The notes under the pieces: generated by a model | Database searches by the model: none | Told to the model about the DNA's origin: nothing | Seen by the model: the letters and a program-made list of their open reading frames with translations, nothing else | In this document: positions 40,936 to 49,549 of the stretch, piece after piece | Layout of the letters: the number at the start of each line of letters is the position of its first letter | Position numbering within the stretch: position 1 is the first letter of the stretch | Assembly (NCBI GenBank): GCA_017436705.1 | Contig: JAFSCP010000025.1 | Location: 1 to 64,000 of the forward strand | Reading direction: 5' to 3' | DNA length: 64,000 nt | Origin: Bacillota bacterium | Lineage (GTDB): Bacteria; Bacillota; Clostridia; Peptostreptococcales; Anaerovoracaceae | Translations under genes and position numbers: made by a program

Positions 40936-42468
40936 ATGTTAGAAATGTTATTAGCCGGTTTTATGGACGTATTACAACCGGAAAACTTAATTTTCATCTT
41001 CGGTGGTGTTGCAGTAGGTACTATTCTGGGTGCAATCCCTGGTCTGACAGCTACAATGGCTATCTGTCTTATCATCCCTATTACATACACATTAACACCA
41101 ACTCAGTCCTTAATCATGCTGCTGTCTGCATACAACGCAGGTACATTCGGCGGTTCCCTGTCAGCTATCCTGATCGGTACTCCTGGTACTCCTGCTGCAG
41201 CTGCTACAGTAAGGGACGGTTATCAGCTTGCTCAGCAGGGTAAAGGCGGTAAGGCAATCAAAGTTGCTCTTTACGCATCCTGCTTCGGCTGTTTATTCTC
41301 ATCAGTTATCCTTATTCTCATCGCTGAACCTATCGCTGCATACGCATTAAAGTTCGGCCCTGCAGAATATGCGGTACTTATGATTTTCGCACTTACACTC
41401 ATCGCTTCCGCTGCCGGCAAGTCCATGATCAAAGGTCTCCTCGGCGGTACATTCGGTCTGATTGTTGGCTGCGTGGGCATGGACTCCATGTACACAATCC
41501 CAAGATTAGCATTCGGAAGCCTGAAGTTATCATCTGGTATCGACTTAGTAGTAATGCTCATCGGTATGCTTGCTCTTTCCGAAATCTTAAAGGGCGTAGA
41601 ATCCGTTGCAGCTGGTCACACAGCAGCACACTTACCTCCTGAAAAGGAAAAGAACGATTCCAGAGTTACTAAGGAAGACCTTAAGATTATGGTTCCTCAC
41701 ATGTTCAGATCCGCTCCTCTGGGCTGCGCTATCGGTGCACTCCCAGGTCTCGGACCTGCACTTGCCTGCTTCCTCGGTTATGATATCGGTAATAAGTTCG
41801 CAAAGAAACCTGAATTATACGGAAAAGGCTCCATCGAAGGTGTTACATGTGCTGAAACTGCAAACAACGCAGTATGCGGTGCAAACATGGTACCTCTTCT
41901 CGCATTAGGTGTTCCTGGAGATACAGGTGCTGCTGTACTTATCGGTGCTTTCATCGTACAGGGTCTTACTCCTGGTCCGCTGGTATTCAAGGAATCTCCT
42001 GAAACAGTATACAACGTATACGCTGGTCTGATTGTATGTAACCTTGCACTGGCAGTATTCGTACTCCTTACATGGAGAATGTTCAAGAAGATCTGTTCCG
42101 TTGAAACAACAATCATCTACCCAGCAGTATTAATGTTCTGCGTAGTTGGTGTATATGCCCTTAACAGATCCGTAACTGACGTTTGGGTAATGCTCATCTT
42201 CGGTGTTGTAGGTTACTTATTATCCAAGTTCGAGTTCCCTATGGCAACTGTACTGATTGGTTTCATCCTTTCACCAATCTTCGAAAAGAACTTCAGACGT
42301 GCTCTTACATTAACTGATATGGACTTCACTTGCTTCTTCAGCTCCCCACTCTGCTGGGTATTCTGGGCAGCAACTGCAATTTCCTTATTCGTAATTGTAC
42401 GTGGTAAGATCAAATCTTCCAGAGGTCAGCGCAGCAGAATCACTGAAGCGTCTGAAATGGAAGGCTAA
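40936..42468 (+). CDS. tctA: Tripartite tricarboxylate transporter, large permease (TctA)
   Basis: This 510-residue, roughly 12-helix permease is of the TctA family. The family motif GAIPGLTATMAICLIIP is at about 30–46 and is repeated in inverted form as GALPGLGPALACFLGYD (about 272–288). Further features are YNAGTFGGSLSAILIGTPGTPAAAATVRDG and NNAVCGANMVPLLALGVPGDTGAAVLIGAFIVQGLTPGP. It uses an ion gradient and a TctC binding protein to import carboxylates such as citrate, tartrate or other organic acids. The cargo here is unknown. Paralogue of the permease at 57329. Confidence 0.95.
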   Translation: MLEMLLAGFMDVLQPENLIFIFGGVAVGTILGAIPGLTATMAICLIIPITYTLTPTQSLIMLLSAYNAGTFGGSLSAILIGTPGTPAAAATVRDGYQLAQQGKGGKAIKVALYASCFGCLFSSVILILIAEPIAAYALKFGPAEYAVLMIFALTLIASAAGKSMIKGLLGGTFGLIVGCVGMDSMYTIPRLAFGSLKLSSGIDLVVMLIGMLALSEILKGVESVAAGHTAAHLPPEKEKNDSRVTKEDLKIMVPHMFRSAPLGCAIGALPGLGPALACFLGYDIGNKFAKKPELYGKGSIEGVTCAETANNAVCGANMVPLLALGVPGDTGAAVLIGAFIVQGLTPGPLVFKESPETVYNVYAGLIVCNLALAVFVLLTWRMFKKICSVETTIIYPAVLMFCVVGVYALNRSVTDVWVMLIFGVVGYLLSKFEFPMATVLIGFILSPIFEKNFRRALTLTDMDFTCFFSSPLCWVFWAATAISLFVIVRGKIKSSRGQRSRITEASEMEG

Positions 42469-42477
42469 AAAACTGAT

Positions 42478-42526
42478 AGTCTCGCTAAAAGCGACTATAT
42501 AAATACTATACTCTTAAGTACTTAAG
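42478..42526 (+). promoter_or_regulatory. Hairpin and palindrome before tctC
   Basis: ATAGTC(TC)GCT (42476–42486) pairs with AGCGACTAT (42490–42498). A perfect 14-bp palindrome CTTAAGTACTTAAG (42513–42526) then runs into the tctC ribosome site. There is no T-run, so this looks like an mRNA processing or translation-control region. Confidence 0.45.
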
Positions 42527-42536
42527 GAGGAGAAAA

Positions 42537-43496
42537 ATGAAAAAGTTATTAAGCGTATTATTAATTGTTGTTATGGTATTCGCTATGACAGCATGCGGCA
42601 ACTCTGGAGATGATGCTGAAACTTATCCAAACGGCACAATCACTTCCATCGTTAACTTCGGTGCAGGCGGCGGTTCCGACTTAGCTGCAAGAGCACTTTG
42701 TGACAAGGCTGCAGAAATTCTTGGCTGTGCAATCACAACTACTAACGTTACTGGTGGTTCCGGTACTGTAGGTGTTGCAGAACTCGCTAAGCAGGAAGCT
42801 GACGGTTACACAATCGGTTTCGCTCCAACTGCATCCATGGCATTAACTCCATTATTCGTAGAAGGTGCTGATTACACAGTAGATGATTTCGACTACATCT
42901 GCGGTTTCGGTCAGTACGGCTACGGTATCGTAGTAAACAATGACTGCGAATACAAGACTATGGACGATGTTATCGCTGCTATCAAGGCTGGCGGCCTCAA
43001 GTTCGGTATGACTGGTTACCCACAGCCATTCGCAATGTACGAATTAGCTAACCAGGTTGGCGGTTCTGTAGAAGCTATCTCCTACCCATCCACAACTGAC
43101 ATGATCACTGACGTTATGGGTGGATTCCTTGATATCGCTGTTGCTGACGAAGCTTCCTTCGCTGCATACGTAAGATCCGGAGATATCACTTTATTAGCAG
43201 GCTGCTGCGACCAGAGATGGATCTCTGCTCCAGACGTTCCTACACTCCTTGAAATGGGTTATGATGTACAGCTCGAAGCTTACCTTGCAATGGTAGCTCC
43301 TAAGGGCTTAACAGAAGATCAGCTTGCAACTTTAAGAGCTGCATTCGAAGAAGCTGCTCAGGACGAAAAGTTCATCGAAATCATGAACAATGCTAACCAG
43401 CACGTATCCTTCATGCCAGGTGCTGAATACGACACATTCATGCACGAAAAGGCTGTAGAATTCAAGGATTTATACGCTAAGTACGGCAACAACTAA
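42537..43496 (+). CDS. tctC: Tripartite tricarboxylate transporter substrate-binding lipoprotein (TctC)
   Basis: This is a 319-residue extracytoplasmic solute receptor of the TTT (Bug) family. The lipoprotein signal MKKLLSVLLIVVMVFAMTAC places the lipidated cysteine at residue 20. The mature part has the family pattern ITSIVNFGAGGGSDLAARALCDKAAEILG and GGSGTVGVAELAKQEADGYTIGFAP, typical of Bug proteins that bind carboxylates between two lobes. Codon choice is strongly biased (GCT, GGT, TTC, GAA), suggesting high expression. A hairpin on each side could raise its transcript level relative to tctBA. Confidence 0.92.
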   Translation: MKKLLSVLLIVVMVFAMTACGNSGDDAETYPNGTITSIVNFGAGGGSDLAARALCDKAAEILGCAITTTNVTGGSGTVGVAELAKQEADGYTIGFAPTASMALTPLFVEGADYTVDDFDYICGFGQYGYGIVVNNDCEYKTMDDVIAAIKAGGLKFGMTGYPQPFAMYELANQVGGSVEAISYPSTTDMITDVMGGFLDIAVADEASFAAYVRSGDITLLAGCCDQRWISAPDVPTLLEMGYDVQLEAYLAMVAPKGLTEDQLATLRAAFEEAAQDEKFIEIMNNANQHVSFMPGAEYDTFMHEKAVEFKDLYAKYGNN

Positions 43497-43539
43497 TCTT
43501 TAAGACAAAAAAGACAGTATTAGTAAACATTATCGTGAA

Positions 43540-43570
43540 TTCCCTCCGGTTCCAAGAGAGCCGGAGGGAA
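43540..43570 (+). promoter_or_regulatory. Strong hairpin after tctC (mRNA stabiliser or partial terminator)
   Basis: Perfect 10-bp stem TTCCCTCCGG/CCGGAGGGAA with an 11-nt loop. It is followed by AATAAAG, not a T-run, so it is more likely to protect the upstream tctC mRNA than to stop transcription. Confidence 0.65.
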
Positions 43571-43613
43571 AATAAAGTAAGAAAAAAATAAAAATAATAA
43601 AGGGAGATTTGCT

Positions 43614-44276
43614 TTGAAATCTAAAGTAGTAACAATTGAAACCGCTCTGGAACAGATCAAAGACGGTATGACTATCATGCTTCCTGGCTTCCAGGATGTC
43701 GGCGGACCTGCGAAATTCGAAATGGAAATGCTCGAAAAGGGTGTTAAAGACCTTACTTTGATTTCCTGCGATGCAGGGACTCCAAGCAGACCTGCCGGTG
43801 TTGCAAAGCTTATTATTAACAACAGAGTTAAAAAATTAATCACAGCTCACATCGGATTAAACCCTGTTGCCGGTGAACTTATGAATGCCGGTGAATTGGA
43901 AGTGGAACTGGTTCCTATGGGAACCTTTGCAGAAAGAATCAGATGCGGCGGCGCAGGCCTCGGTGGATTCCTGACACCAACAGGTGTTGGTACCGTAGTT
44001 GCAGAAGGCAAGCAGACCATTGAACTCAATGGCAGAGAATACCTTCTTGAAGAACCTCTTCATGCCGACGTGGCAATTTTAAAAGCGTGGAAAGCAGACA
44101 AGGCCGGAAACCTTGTTTACAATAGATGTGCCAGAAACTACAACCCTGCAATGGCAATGGCGGCAGACCTTGTCATCGTTCAGGCAGAAAACATTGTTGA
44201 AGTCGGTGAACTCGATCCCGATGCAATCATGACTCCTGGAGTTCTGGTAGATATGATCGTTCATATGGAGGAATAG
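43614..44276 (+). CDS. CoA-transferase subunit A (acetoacetate CoA-transferase type)
   Basis: This 220-residue protein is a class I CoA-transferase alpha subunit (AtoD/CtfA/ScoA type). Visible patterns are [20 protein letters not shown] at the N-terminus, [28 protein letters not shown] (about 101–128) and [22 protein letters not shown]. It moves CoA between acyl-CoA and acetoacetate or a related acid with its partner B. The start codon is TTG 43614, 7 bp after AGGGAG; no ATG gives a better fit. Subunit B begins 3 bp after its stop. Confidence 0.92.
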   Translation: MKSKVVTIETALEQIKDGMTIMLPGFQDVGGPAKFEMEMLEKGVKDLTLISCDAGTPSRPAGVAKLIINNRVKKLITAHIGLNPVAGELMNAGELEVELVPMGTFAERIRCGGAGLGGFLTPTGVGTVVAEGKQTIELNGREYLLEEPLHADVAILKAWKADKAGNLVYNRCARNYNPAMAMAADLVIVQAENIVEVGELDPDAIMTPGVLVDMIVHMEE

Positions 44277-44279
44277 GCT

Positions 44280-44930
44280 GTGGATAACAAAGAAAAAATT
44301 GCAAGAAGAGCGGCCAGATTCTTAAAAGATGGCGAGCTCGTAAACTTAGGAATCGGTATTCCTACACTGGTAGGAAACTTTGTTGACGAAAACACTGAAG
44401 TATTATTACAGTCCGAAAACGGATTTATCGGTCTCGGACCTGCTCCGGAACCAGGCAAGGAAGAAAAGGACGTTGTAAACGCGGGCGGTCACCCTGTAAC
44501 AATGGTAACAGGCGGAAGCTGTTTCGACAGCAACATGTCCTTTGCACTTATCAGAGGCGGACATGTAAGCACAACCATGCTCGGTGCTTTCGAAGTAGAC
44601 CAGGAAGGCAGCATTGCCAACTGGATGATTCCGGGCAAAAAAGTACCAGGAATGGGCGGTGCAATGGACCTTTTAGTAGGTGCAAAGACCGTAATCATCA
44701 CAATGGAACATACAACTAAAAACGGTGAACCAAGAATTCTTAAAAAATGTACTCTTCCGCTCACTGCTAAAAATGTTGTAGACTATGTAGTAACAGAACT
44801 CTGCGTAATTCACTTCACCGACGAAGGTCTGGTGCTTGAAGAAGTAGCAGAAGGCGTAACAGTTGAAGAAGTAATAGCTAAAACTGAAGCCGAATTAATC
44901 ATTCCGGAAGAAGTCAAGGTGATGATGTAA
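44280..44930 (+). CDS. CoA-transferase subunit B
   Basis: This 216-residue protein is the beta subunit (AtoA/CtfB/ScoB type). The catalytic glutamate lies in the motif SENGFIGLG (about 45–53), preceded by NLGIGIPTLVGNFV; later IRGGHVSTTMLGAFEVDQEG and MGGAMDLLVGAK are typical. The start is GTG 44280, with GGAGG inside the end of subunit A, so the pair is translationally coupled. In this operon it most likely activates acetoacetate, the product of BKACE, to acetoacetyl-CoA, regenerating the acyl acid (inference). The next gene starts directly after its stop. Confidence 0.92.
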   Translation: MDNKEKIARRAARFLKDGELVNLGIGIPTLVGNFVDENTEVLLQSENGFIGLGPAPEPGKEEKDVVNAGGHPVTMVTGGSCFDSNMSFALIRGGHVSTTMLGAFEVDQEGSIANWMIPGKKVPGMGGAMDLLVGAKTVIITMEHTTKNGEPRILKKCTLPLTAKNVVDYVVTELCVIHFTDEGLVLEEVAEGVTVEEVIAKTEAELIIPEEVKVMM

Positions 44931-46319
44931 ATGGAAATGAACTTATACCAAAGCATAGGCTTTGTAATAACACTGATAGTCCTTGTGGGACTCAGTGTTT
45001 ACTCAGGTAAAAAAGCCAAGGGCAAATCATTCTCCGGCGGCAGAAACAGCAGCACCACAATCGTTGCAGGAACAATTATCGGAACGCTGGTAGGCGGTTC
45101 TTCCACAATAGGAACAGCGCAGCTGGCGTATAACTATGGTTTTTCTGCATGGTGGTTCACACTGGGTGCAGGCCTGGGATGTCTGATTATGGCCATCTGG
45201 TTTGTAAAACCCTTCAGAGCGCAGAACAAGCTGACAATAACAGGGATGGTAAACGATGTGTATGGTCCTAAAGTAGGACTTACAGCAACACTTCTTTCCT
45301 CTCTTGGTATTTTCGTAAATATCATTGCTCAGCTTATCGCAGCGACTACCATTATCGCAATCTTTGTACCGGATGCGTCAATCCTTGTGATGGCACTGAT
45401 TGCAGCAGCCCTGATGGTTACTTCAGTAATCTTCGGCGGCGTAACAAGCGCGGGTATGGTAGGCATCCTCAAAACTGCTCTGCTGTACGTAGCTTGTATA
45501 GGAGGCGGTCTGGTGGCACTTTCACTTTTCGGCGGTGTTGACCAGATTGTAAATAATCCGGTTCTTGACCACGACACATATTTCAATATCTTTGCAAGAG
45601 GCGTGGGCAAAGACCTGGGTGCAGGACTCTCACTGCTGGTGGGCGTGCTTTCCACTCAGACTTATGTGCAGGCAATCCTTGCAGGAAAAAGCGACAAGGT
45701 TGGTGTAAAGGGTGCGCTTATAAGTGCAGCACTGATTCCGCCAATAGGTATCGGAGGAATATTGATCGGTCTGTATATGCGTGTGCATTATCCGGACCTT
45801 GCGAATGCTAAATTTGCATTCCCTACATTTATTTTAGACAATATGCCGCCGCTCCTCGGCGGAGTAATTATAGCGACACTCCTGATTGCAGTAGTAGGAA
45901 CAGGTTCCGGTCTGGCACTTGGTATCAGTACAATCATCAATCAGGATATCGTACAGAGAATGACAAAGAAGTTTGCATCCCCTGAAAAGAGCATGCTTGT
46001 TACAAGAATATGCATCGTTGCAATTCTTTTCACAGCATCCTTCTTTACAACCGGGGCACTCGGAGATATCATCCTGGACTTCAGCTTCATGTCCATGGGT
46101 CTCAGGGGTGCGGTACTCTTCGTTCCGCTGCTTTGCCTGTTATTCTTCAAACGCAGAGTAAAGAGTATCTACGCTCTTGCTTCTGTAATAGCAGGACCTG
46201 TGGCAGTGTTCGTCGGCAACTTCTTTATCAAAGGATTCGACCCGCTGTTCATCGGAATTGCAATCAATATGATCATTATGGGCATCGGCCTTCTTAATGC
46301 CGAAAAGCCAGAAGCATAA
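44931..46319 (+). CDS. Sodium:solute symporter family protein
   Basis: This 462-residue polytopic carrier of the SSS family has about 12–13 helices. Typical parts are FSGGRNSSTTIVAGTIIGTLVGGSSTIGTAQLAYNYGFSAWWFTLG (TM1–2 Na+ site region, about 34–79), VNIIAQLIAATTIIAIF, and VVGTGSGLALGISTIINQDIVQR. It probably offers a Na+-driven route for a related substrate of the pathway. The ATG follows the CoA-transferase B stop without a gap. Substrate unknown. It is odd to have both a TTT and an SSS system in one operon. Confidence 0.88.
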   Translation: MEMNLYQSIGFVITLIVLVGLSVYSGKKAKGKSFSGGRNSSTTIVAGTIIGTLVGGSSTIGTAQLAYNYGFSAWWFTLGAGLGCLIMAIWFVKPFRAQNKLTITGMVNDVYGPKVGLTATLLSSLGIFVNIIAQLIAATTIIAIFVPDASILVMALIAAALMVTSVIFGGVTSAGMVGILKTALLYVACIGGGLVALSLFGGVDQIVNNPVLDHDTYFNIFARGVGKDLGAGLSLLVGVLSTQTYVQAILAGKSDKVGVKGALISAALIPPIGIGGILIGLYMRVHYPDLANAKFAFPTFILDNMPPLLGGVIIATLLIAVVGTGSGLALGISTIINQDIVQRMTKKFASPEKSMLVTRICIVAILFTASFFTTGALGDIILDFSFMSMGLRGAVLFVPLLCLLFFKRRVKSIYALASVIAGPVAVFVGNFFIKGFDPLFIGIAINMIIMGIGLLNAEKPEA

Positions 46320-46354
46320 AACGTAATTAGTAATTATTAAAAGGAGAAATCGAA

Positions 46355-47197
46355 ATGAACAAGAAAATTGTTATCACTGCATGCCTCTGCGGCGCAGGTA
46401 CTACTAAAGCTCAGACACCTTACGTTCCAATCACACCAGACGAAATCGCTGCTGACTCCGTAGCATGCGTTAAAGCAGGTGCTTCCGTAATTCATATTCA
46501 CGTAAGAGACGACGAAGGCAAGAACACAATGGATACTGACCGTTGGGTTGAAGTTGTTACAAAGGTAAGAGAAGCTCTCGCAGCTGAAGGCCTTGACGCT
46601 GTATTAAACCTCACTTCCTCCGGGTCCAAGTTCTCCGAAGAACTCAGAATGGCTCACCTTCCGGTATTAAAGCCAGAAATGTGTTCCTATGACCCTGGTA
46701 CAATGAACTGGGCTAACTCCTATGTATTCCTGAACACTCCTCAGTTCCTTGAAAAGTTAGGTACTCTTACTCAGGAACTTGAAATCAAGCCAGAACTTGA
46801 AATCTTCGACGGCGGTATGATCGGCAACGTAGAATACTACCTTAAGAAGGGTTTCTTAAAAGAACCTCTTCACTATCAGTTAGTTCTTAACGTAGCTGGT
46901 GGTATGGCTGGTACACTTGAAAATATCCACTACATCACTTCCAAGTTAAGACCTGGTTCAACATGGTCCATCTCCGGTATCGGTTCTGCACACATGCCTT
47001 GTATGCTTGCTGGTCTTGCTGCTGGATGTACTGGTCTCAGAGTTGGTCTTGAAGACAACATCTACATGGAAAAGGGTGTTCTTGCAACTAACCCTCAGTT
47101 AGTAGAAAGAGCTTGCGCACTTGCTAAGATGGCTGGCAGAGAAATCGCTACAGCTGCAGAAGCAAGAGAAATCTTAGGACTTAAGAAACACGTTTAA
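46355..47197 (+). CDS. BKACE family beta-keto acid cleavage enzyme (copy 1)
   Basis: This is a 280-residue TIM-barrel enzyme of the BKACE (DUF849, 3-keto-5-aminohexanoate cleavage enzyme) family. These enzymes use Zn2+ to react a beta-keto acid with acetyl-CoA, giving acetoacetate and a shortened acyl-CoA. The zinc histidines are H47 and H49 in VIHIHVRD, and the end of the barrel carries R229, E233 and D234 in GLRVGLEDN, as in Kce. Thr/Ser-rich LTSSGSKFS sits at the acyl pocket. The beta-keto acid side chain accepted is not clear from sequence. It is in an operon with CoA-transferase, dehydrogenase and thiolase genes. A paralogue lies at 52577. Confidence 0.93.
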   Translation: MNKKIVITACLCGAGTTKAQTPYVPITPDEIAADSVACVKAGASVIHIHVRDDEGKNTMDTDRWVEVVTKVREALAAEGLDAVLNLTSSGSKFSEELRMAHLPVLKPEMCSYDPGTMNWANSYVFLNTPQFLEKLGTLTQELEIKPELEIFDGGMIGNVEYYLKKGFLKEPLHYQLVLNVAGGMAGTLENIHYITSKLRPGSTWSISGIGSAHMPCMLAGLAAGCTGLRVGLEDNIYMEKGVLATNPQLVERACALAKMAGREIATAAEAREILGLKKHV

Positions 47198-47215
47198 TCC
47201 GGAGGAAAATAAAAA

Positions 47216-48175
47216 ATGAGATTTGAAGATGTAAAAACTATAGCTGTCCTTGGCTCCGGCACAATGGGACACGGTATTGCTCAGAGATATGCAATGGGTG
47301 GATATCAGGTTAAAGTATATGACGTTATGGAAGCTGCACTTCAGAACGCTGAAAAGCTTATCCGCCAGAATCTGGAAGTATTCGTGGAAGAAGGCTGGTT
47401 TGAAGCAGCTGAAATCGAACCGACAATGGCAAGAATCAGCTATACAACTGACCTTGCAGAAGCAGTTAAGGGTGCTCAGTATGTACAGGAAACAGTTCCT
47501 GAAAGACCTGAAATCAAGAAGTCCGTTTACGAACAGCTTGATGCTGTTCTTCCTGAAGATACTATCATCGTATCCAACGCTTCCGCACTTAACCCATTCG
47601 AATTAGTACCTGAAAGAAGACTTCCTAACTTCAGCACTGCTCACTGGTATGCACCTCCTCACATCGTTCCGTTAGTAGAAGTTGCAAAGGGTGAACAGAC
47701 CAAGGATGAAGTTGTTGAAACTGTAATGGCAGTTCTCAAGAAGTGCGGCAAGGCTCCTGTACGTATGGAAAAGTACGTTAAGGGCTACATCATCAACAGA
47801 TTACAGATTCTTTTAAATACAGAAGTTTATTACCTGCTTGAAAACGGCATCTGCACACCAGAAATGCTCGACATGGCGGTTAAGGCTTCCTTCATGCCAA
47901 GAGGCTGCGTTCTTGGTCTTGTACAGAGAATGGACTTCACAGGTCTTGATATCACCTGCAACAACCTGATCAACAAGAGCTACGAAATCCCTGAAGTTCC
48001 TGAAAGACCTTCCGTAATCTTTGATCTCTTTGAAAAGGGAGACCTGGGTGTTAAGACCGGTAAGGGCTTCTTCGACTACACTGGAAGAGATAAGGCTGAA
48101 GTTCTCAAGCTCAGAGACCAGAGACTCATCCAGGTATTCAAGGCAACTGAACACCTCATCGACCAGCAGGTATAA
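47216..48175 (+). CDS. 3-hydroxyacyl-CoA dehydrogenase family (L-carnitine dehydrogenase-like) protein
   Basis: This 319-residue protein has the N-terminal Rossmann motif VLGSGTMGHGIAQRYAMGGY (about 11–30), TVPERPEIKKSVY, SNASALNPFEL, and the family's catalytic histidine in AHWYAPPHIVPLVEV, then C-terminal dimerisation helices with KTGKGFFDY. The AHWYAPPH form resembles the stand-alone hydroxy-acid dehydrogenases near L-carnitine dehydrogenase as much as fatty-acid beta-oxidation enzymes. No enoyl-CoA hydratase is present, which also argues against ordinary beta-oxidation. It most likely makes the beta-keto acid that BKACE cleaves (inference). GGAGG upstream of the ATG. Confidence 0.88.
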   Translation: MRFEDVKTIAVLGSGTMGHGIAQRYAMGGYQVKVYDVMEAALQNAEKLIRQNLEVFVEEGWFEAAEIEPTMARISYTTDLAEAVKGAQYVQETVPERPEIKKSVYEQLDAVLPEDTIIVSNASALNPFELVPERRLPNFSTAHWYAPPHIVPLVEVAKGEQTKDEVVETVMAVLKKCGKAPVRMEKYVKGYIINRLQILLNTEVYYLLENGICTPEMLDMAVKASFMPRGCVLGLVQRMDFTGLDITCNNLINKSYEIPEVPERPSVIFDLFEKGDLGVKTGKGFFDYTGRDKAEVLKLRDQRLIQVFKATEHLIDQQV

Positions 48176-48204
48176 TTTAAACAGAATAAGAGGAAAAACA
48201 GACA

Positions 48205-49401
48205 ATGAAAAATGCATATATCGTAGAAGCATGTCGTACAGCTGTTGGTAAGCACGGCGGTACATTAAAGGACATGCAGCCTGAAGTTTTAGGTACTTTT
48301 GCAGTAAAAGCAGCTATCGAACGTTCAGGCATCAACCCTGCAGACCTTGACGAAGTAATCTTCGGTCACTGCAGACAGAGCTCACACAACCCTAACATCG
48401 CAAGAGTAATGTCTCTCATGGCAGGAATTCCTGAAGAAGTTCCTTCCTACACAGTAATGAGACAGTGTGCTTCCGGTATGACTGCCATCGCAGACGCTGC
48501 AATGGGTATCATGTCCGAACAGTATGACCTGGTAATGGCAGGCGGCGTAGAAAGCATGAGTACAGCTCCTTTCTACATCATGGGTGCAAGATACGGACTC
48601 GGCACAGGTAACGCTCAGATCTTTGACTCCCTGACAGAAGTTCAGAAGAGAGCGCAGCCTATGGACAAATACGGCGAGTTCAACATGGGTATGACAGCAG
48701 AAAACATTGCTGAAAAATACGGAATCACAAGAGAAGAACAGGAAAGATTCGCACTTCAGTCTCAGGAAAGAGCTGCGGCTGCAATTGCAAGCGGCAGATT
48801 TGACGATGAAATCATTCCTGTATTAGTTCCACAGAGAAAGGCAGATCCAATCGAATTCAAGGTTGACGAATTCCCTAAAGCAACTTCACTGGAAAAACTT
48901 GCGAAGTTAAAGCCAGCATTCAGATTCGACGGTAATGGTACAGTTACAGCAGGTACTTCCTCCGGCAGAAATGACGGTGCATCCGCTCTTATCCTTGCAA
49001 GTGAAGAAGCTGTAGAAAAGCACGGTCTCAAGCCAATGGCAAGAATCGTTGCAATGGCATCTGCAGGTGTTGACCCTAGATACATGGGTCTTGGCCCTAT
49101 TCCGGCAACAAGAAAGGCGCTTGAAAAAGCCGGCCTTACTCTTGACGATATCGGACTTATCGAATTAAACGAAGCATTCGCTGCACAGTCAATTGCGTGC
49201 ATCAAAGAATTAGGACTCAATGAAGAAATCGTTAACGTTAACGGCGGTGCTATTGCTCTCGGACATCCTGTAGGAAGCTCCGGTGCAAGAATCGTTGTAA
49301 CTCTTGTACACGAAATGAAGAAGAGAGGCGTTAAATACGGTCTTGCGACACTTTGTATCGCAGGCGGTTTAGGTCAGGCAATCATCGTAGAAGCATTATA
49401 A
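48205..49401 (+). CDS. Thiolase (acetyl-CoA C-acetyltransferase), copy 1
   Basis: This 398-residue thiolase has all catalytic residues: C88 in RQCASGM, H354 in [12 protein letters not shown] and C384 in LCIAGGLG. In the degradative direction it splits acetoacetyl-CoA with CoA into two acetyl-CoA. It closes the predicted route from acetoacetate (made by BKACE) to acetyl-CoA. The start at ATG 48205 has AGAGGAAAAAC upstream, a moderate ribosome site. Last gene before a strong terminator. Paralogue at 59670 in the second module. Confidence 0.95.
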   Translation: MKNAYIVEACRTAVGKHGGTLKDMQPEVLGTFAVKAAIERSGINPADLDEVIFGHCRQSSHNPNIARVMSLMAGIPEEVPSYTVMRQCASGMTAIADAAMGIMSEQYDLVMAGGVESMSTAPFYIMGARYGLGTGNAQIFDSLTEVQKRAQPMDKYGEFNMGMTAENIAEKYGITREEQERFALQSQERAAAAIASGRFDDEIIPVLVPQRKADPIEFKVDEFPKATSLEKLAKLKPAFRFDGNGTVTAGTSSGRNDGASALILASEEAVEKHGLKPMARIVAMASAGVDPRYMGLGPIPATRKALEKAGLTLDDIGLIELNEAFAAQSIACIKELGLNEEIVNVNGGAIALGHPVGSSGARIVVTLVHEMKKRGVKYGLATLCIAGGLGQAIIVEAL

Positions 49402-49448
49402 TGACTTAATGGGTTTTGATTAGTCCCTCCTATAATATGGTACTGAGG

Positions 49449-49484
49449 AAAAGTGCATACTGAAAAAGTGTGTACTTTTTCTTT
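49449..49484 (+). terminator. Terminator of the tctBAC–BKACE–thiolase operon
   Basis: 12-bp stem with two G-U pairs: AAAAGTGCATAC (49449–49460) / GTGTGTACTTTT (49468–49479), loop TGAAAAA, then T-rich tail. Confidence 0.8.
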
Positions 49485-49511
49485 ATACAGGAAGCCATAA
49501 TATGATATAAT
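49483..49511 (+). promoter_or_regulatory. Probable sigma-70 promoter of the sigma-54 activator gene
   Basis: TTATAC (49483–49488), 17-bp spacer, TATAAT (49506–49511). The -35 box is poor. It lies directly after the upstream terminator. Confidence 0.45.
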
Positions 49512-49549
49512 TACAAAAACAGTTACTGACAGATAAAAGGAGCAGACTT

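Noticed and set aside
46355-48175. Definite carnitine degradation pathway
   Set aside because: The dehydrogenase resembles L-carnitine dehydrogenase only loosely, BKACE substrate cannot be read from sequence, and no carnitine-specific transporter (BCCT type) is present. It stays one of several options.
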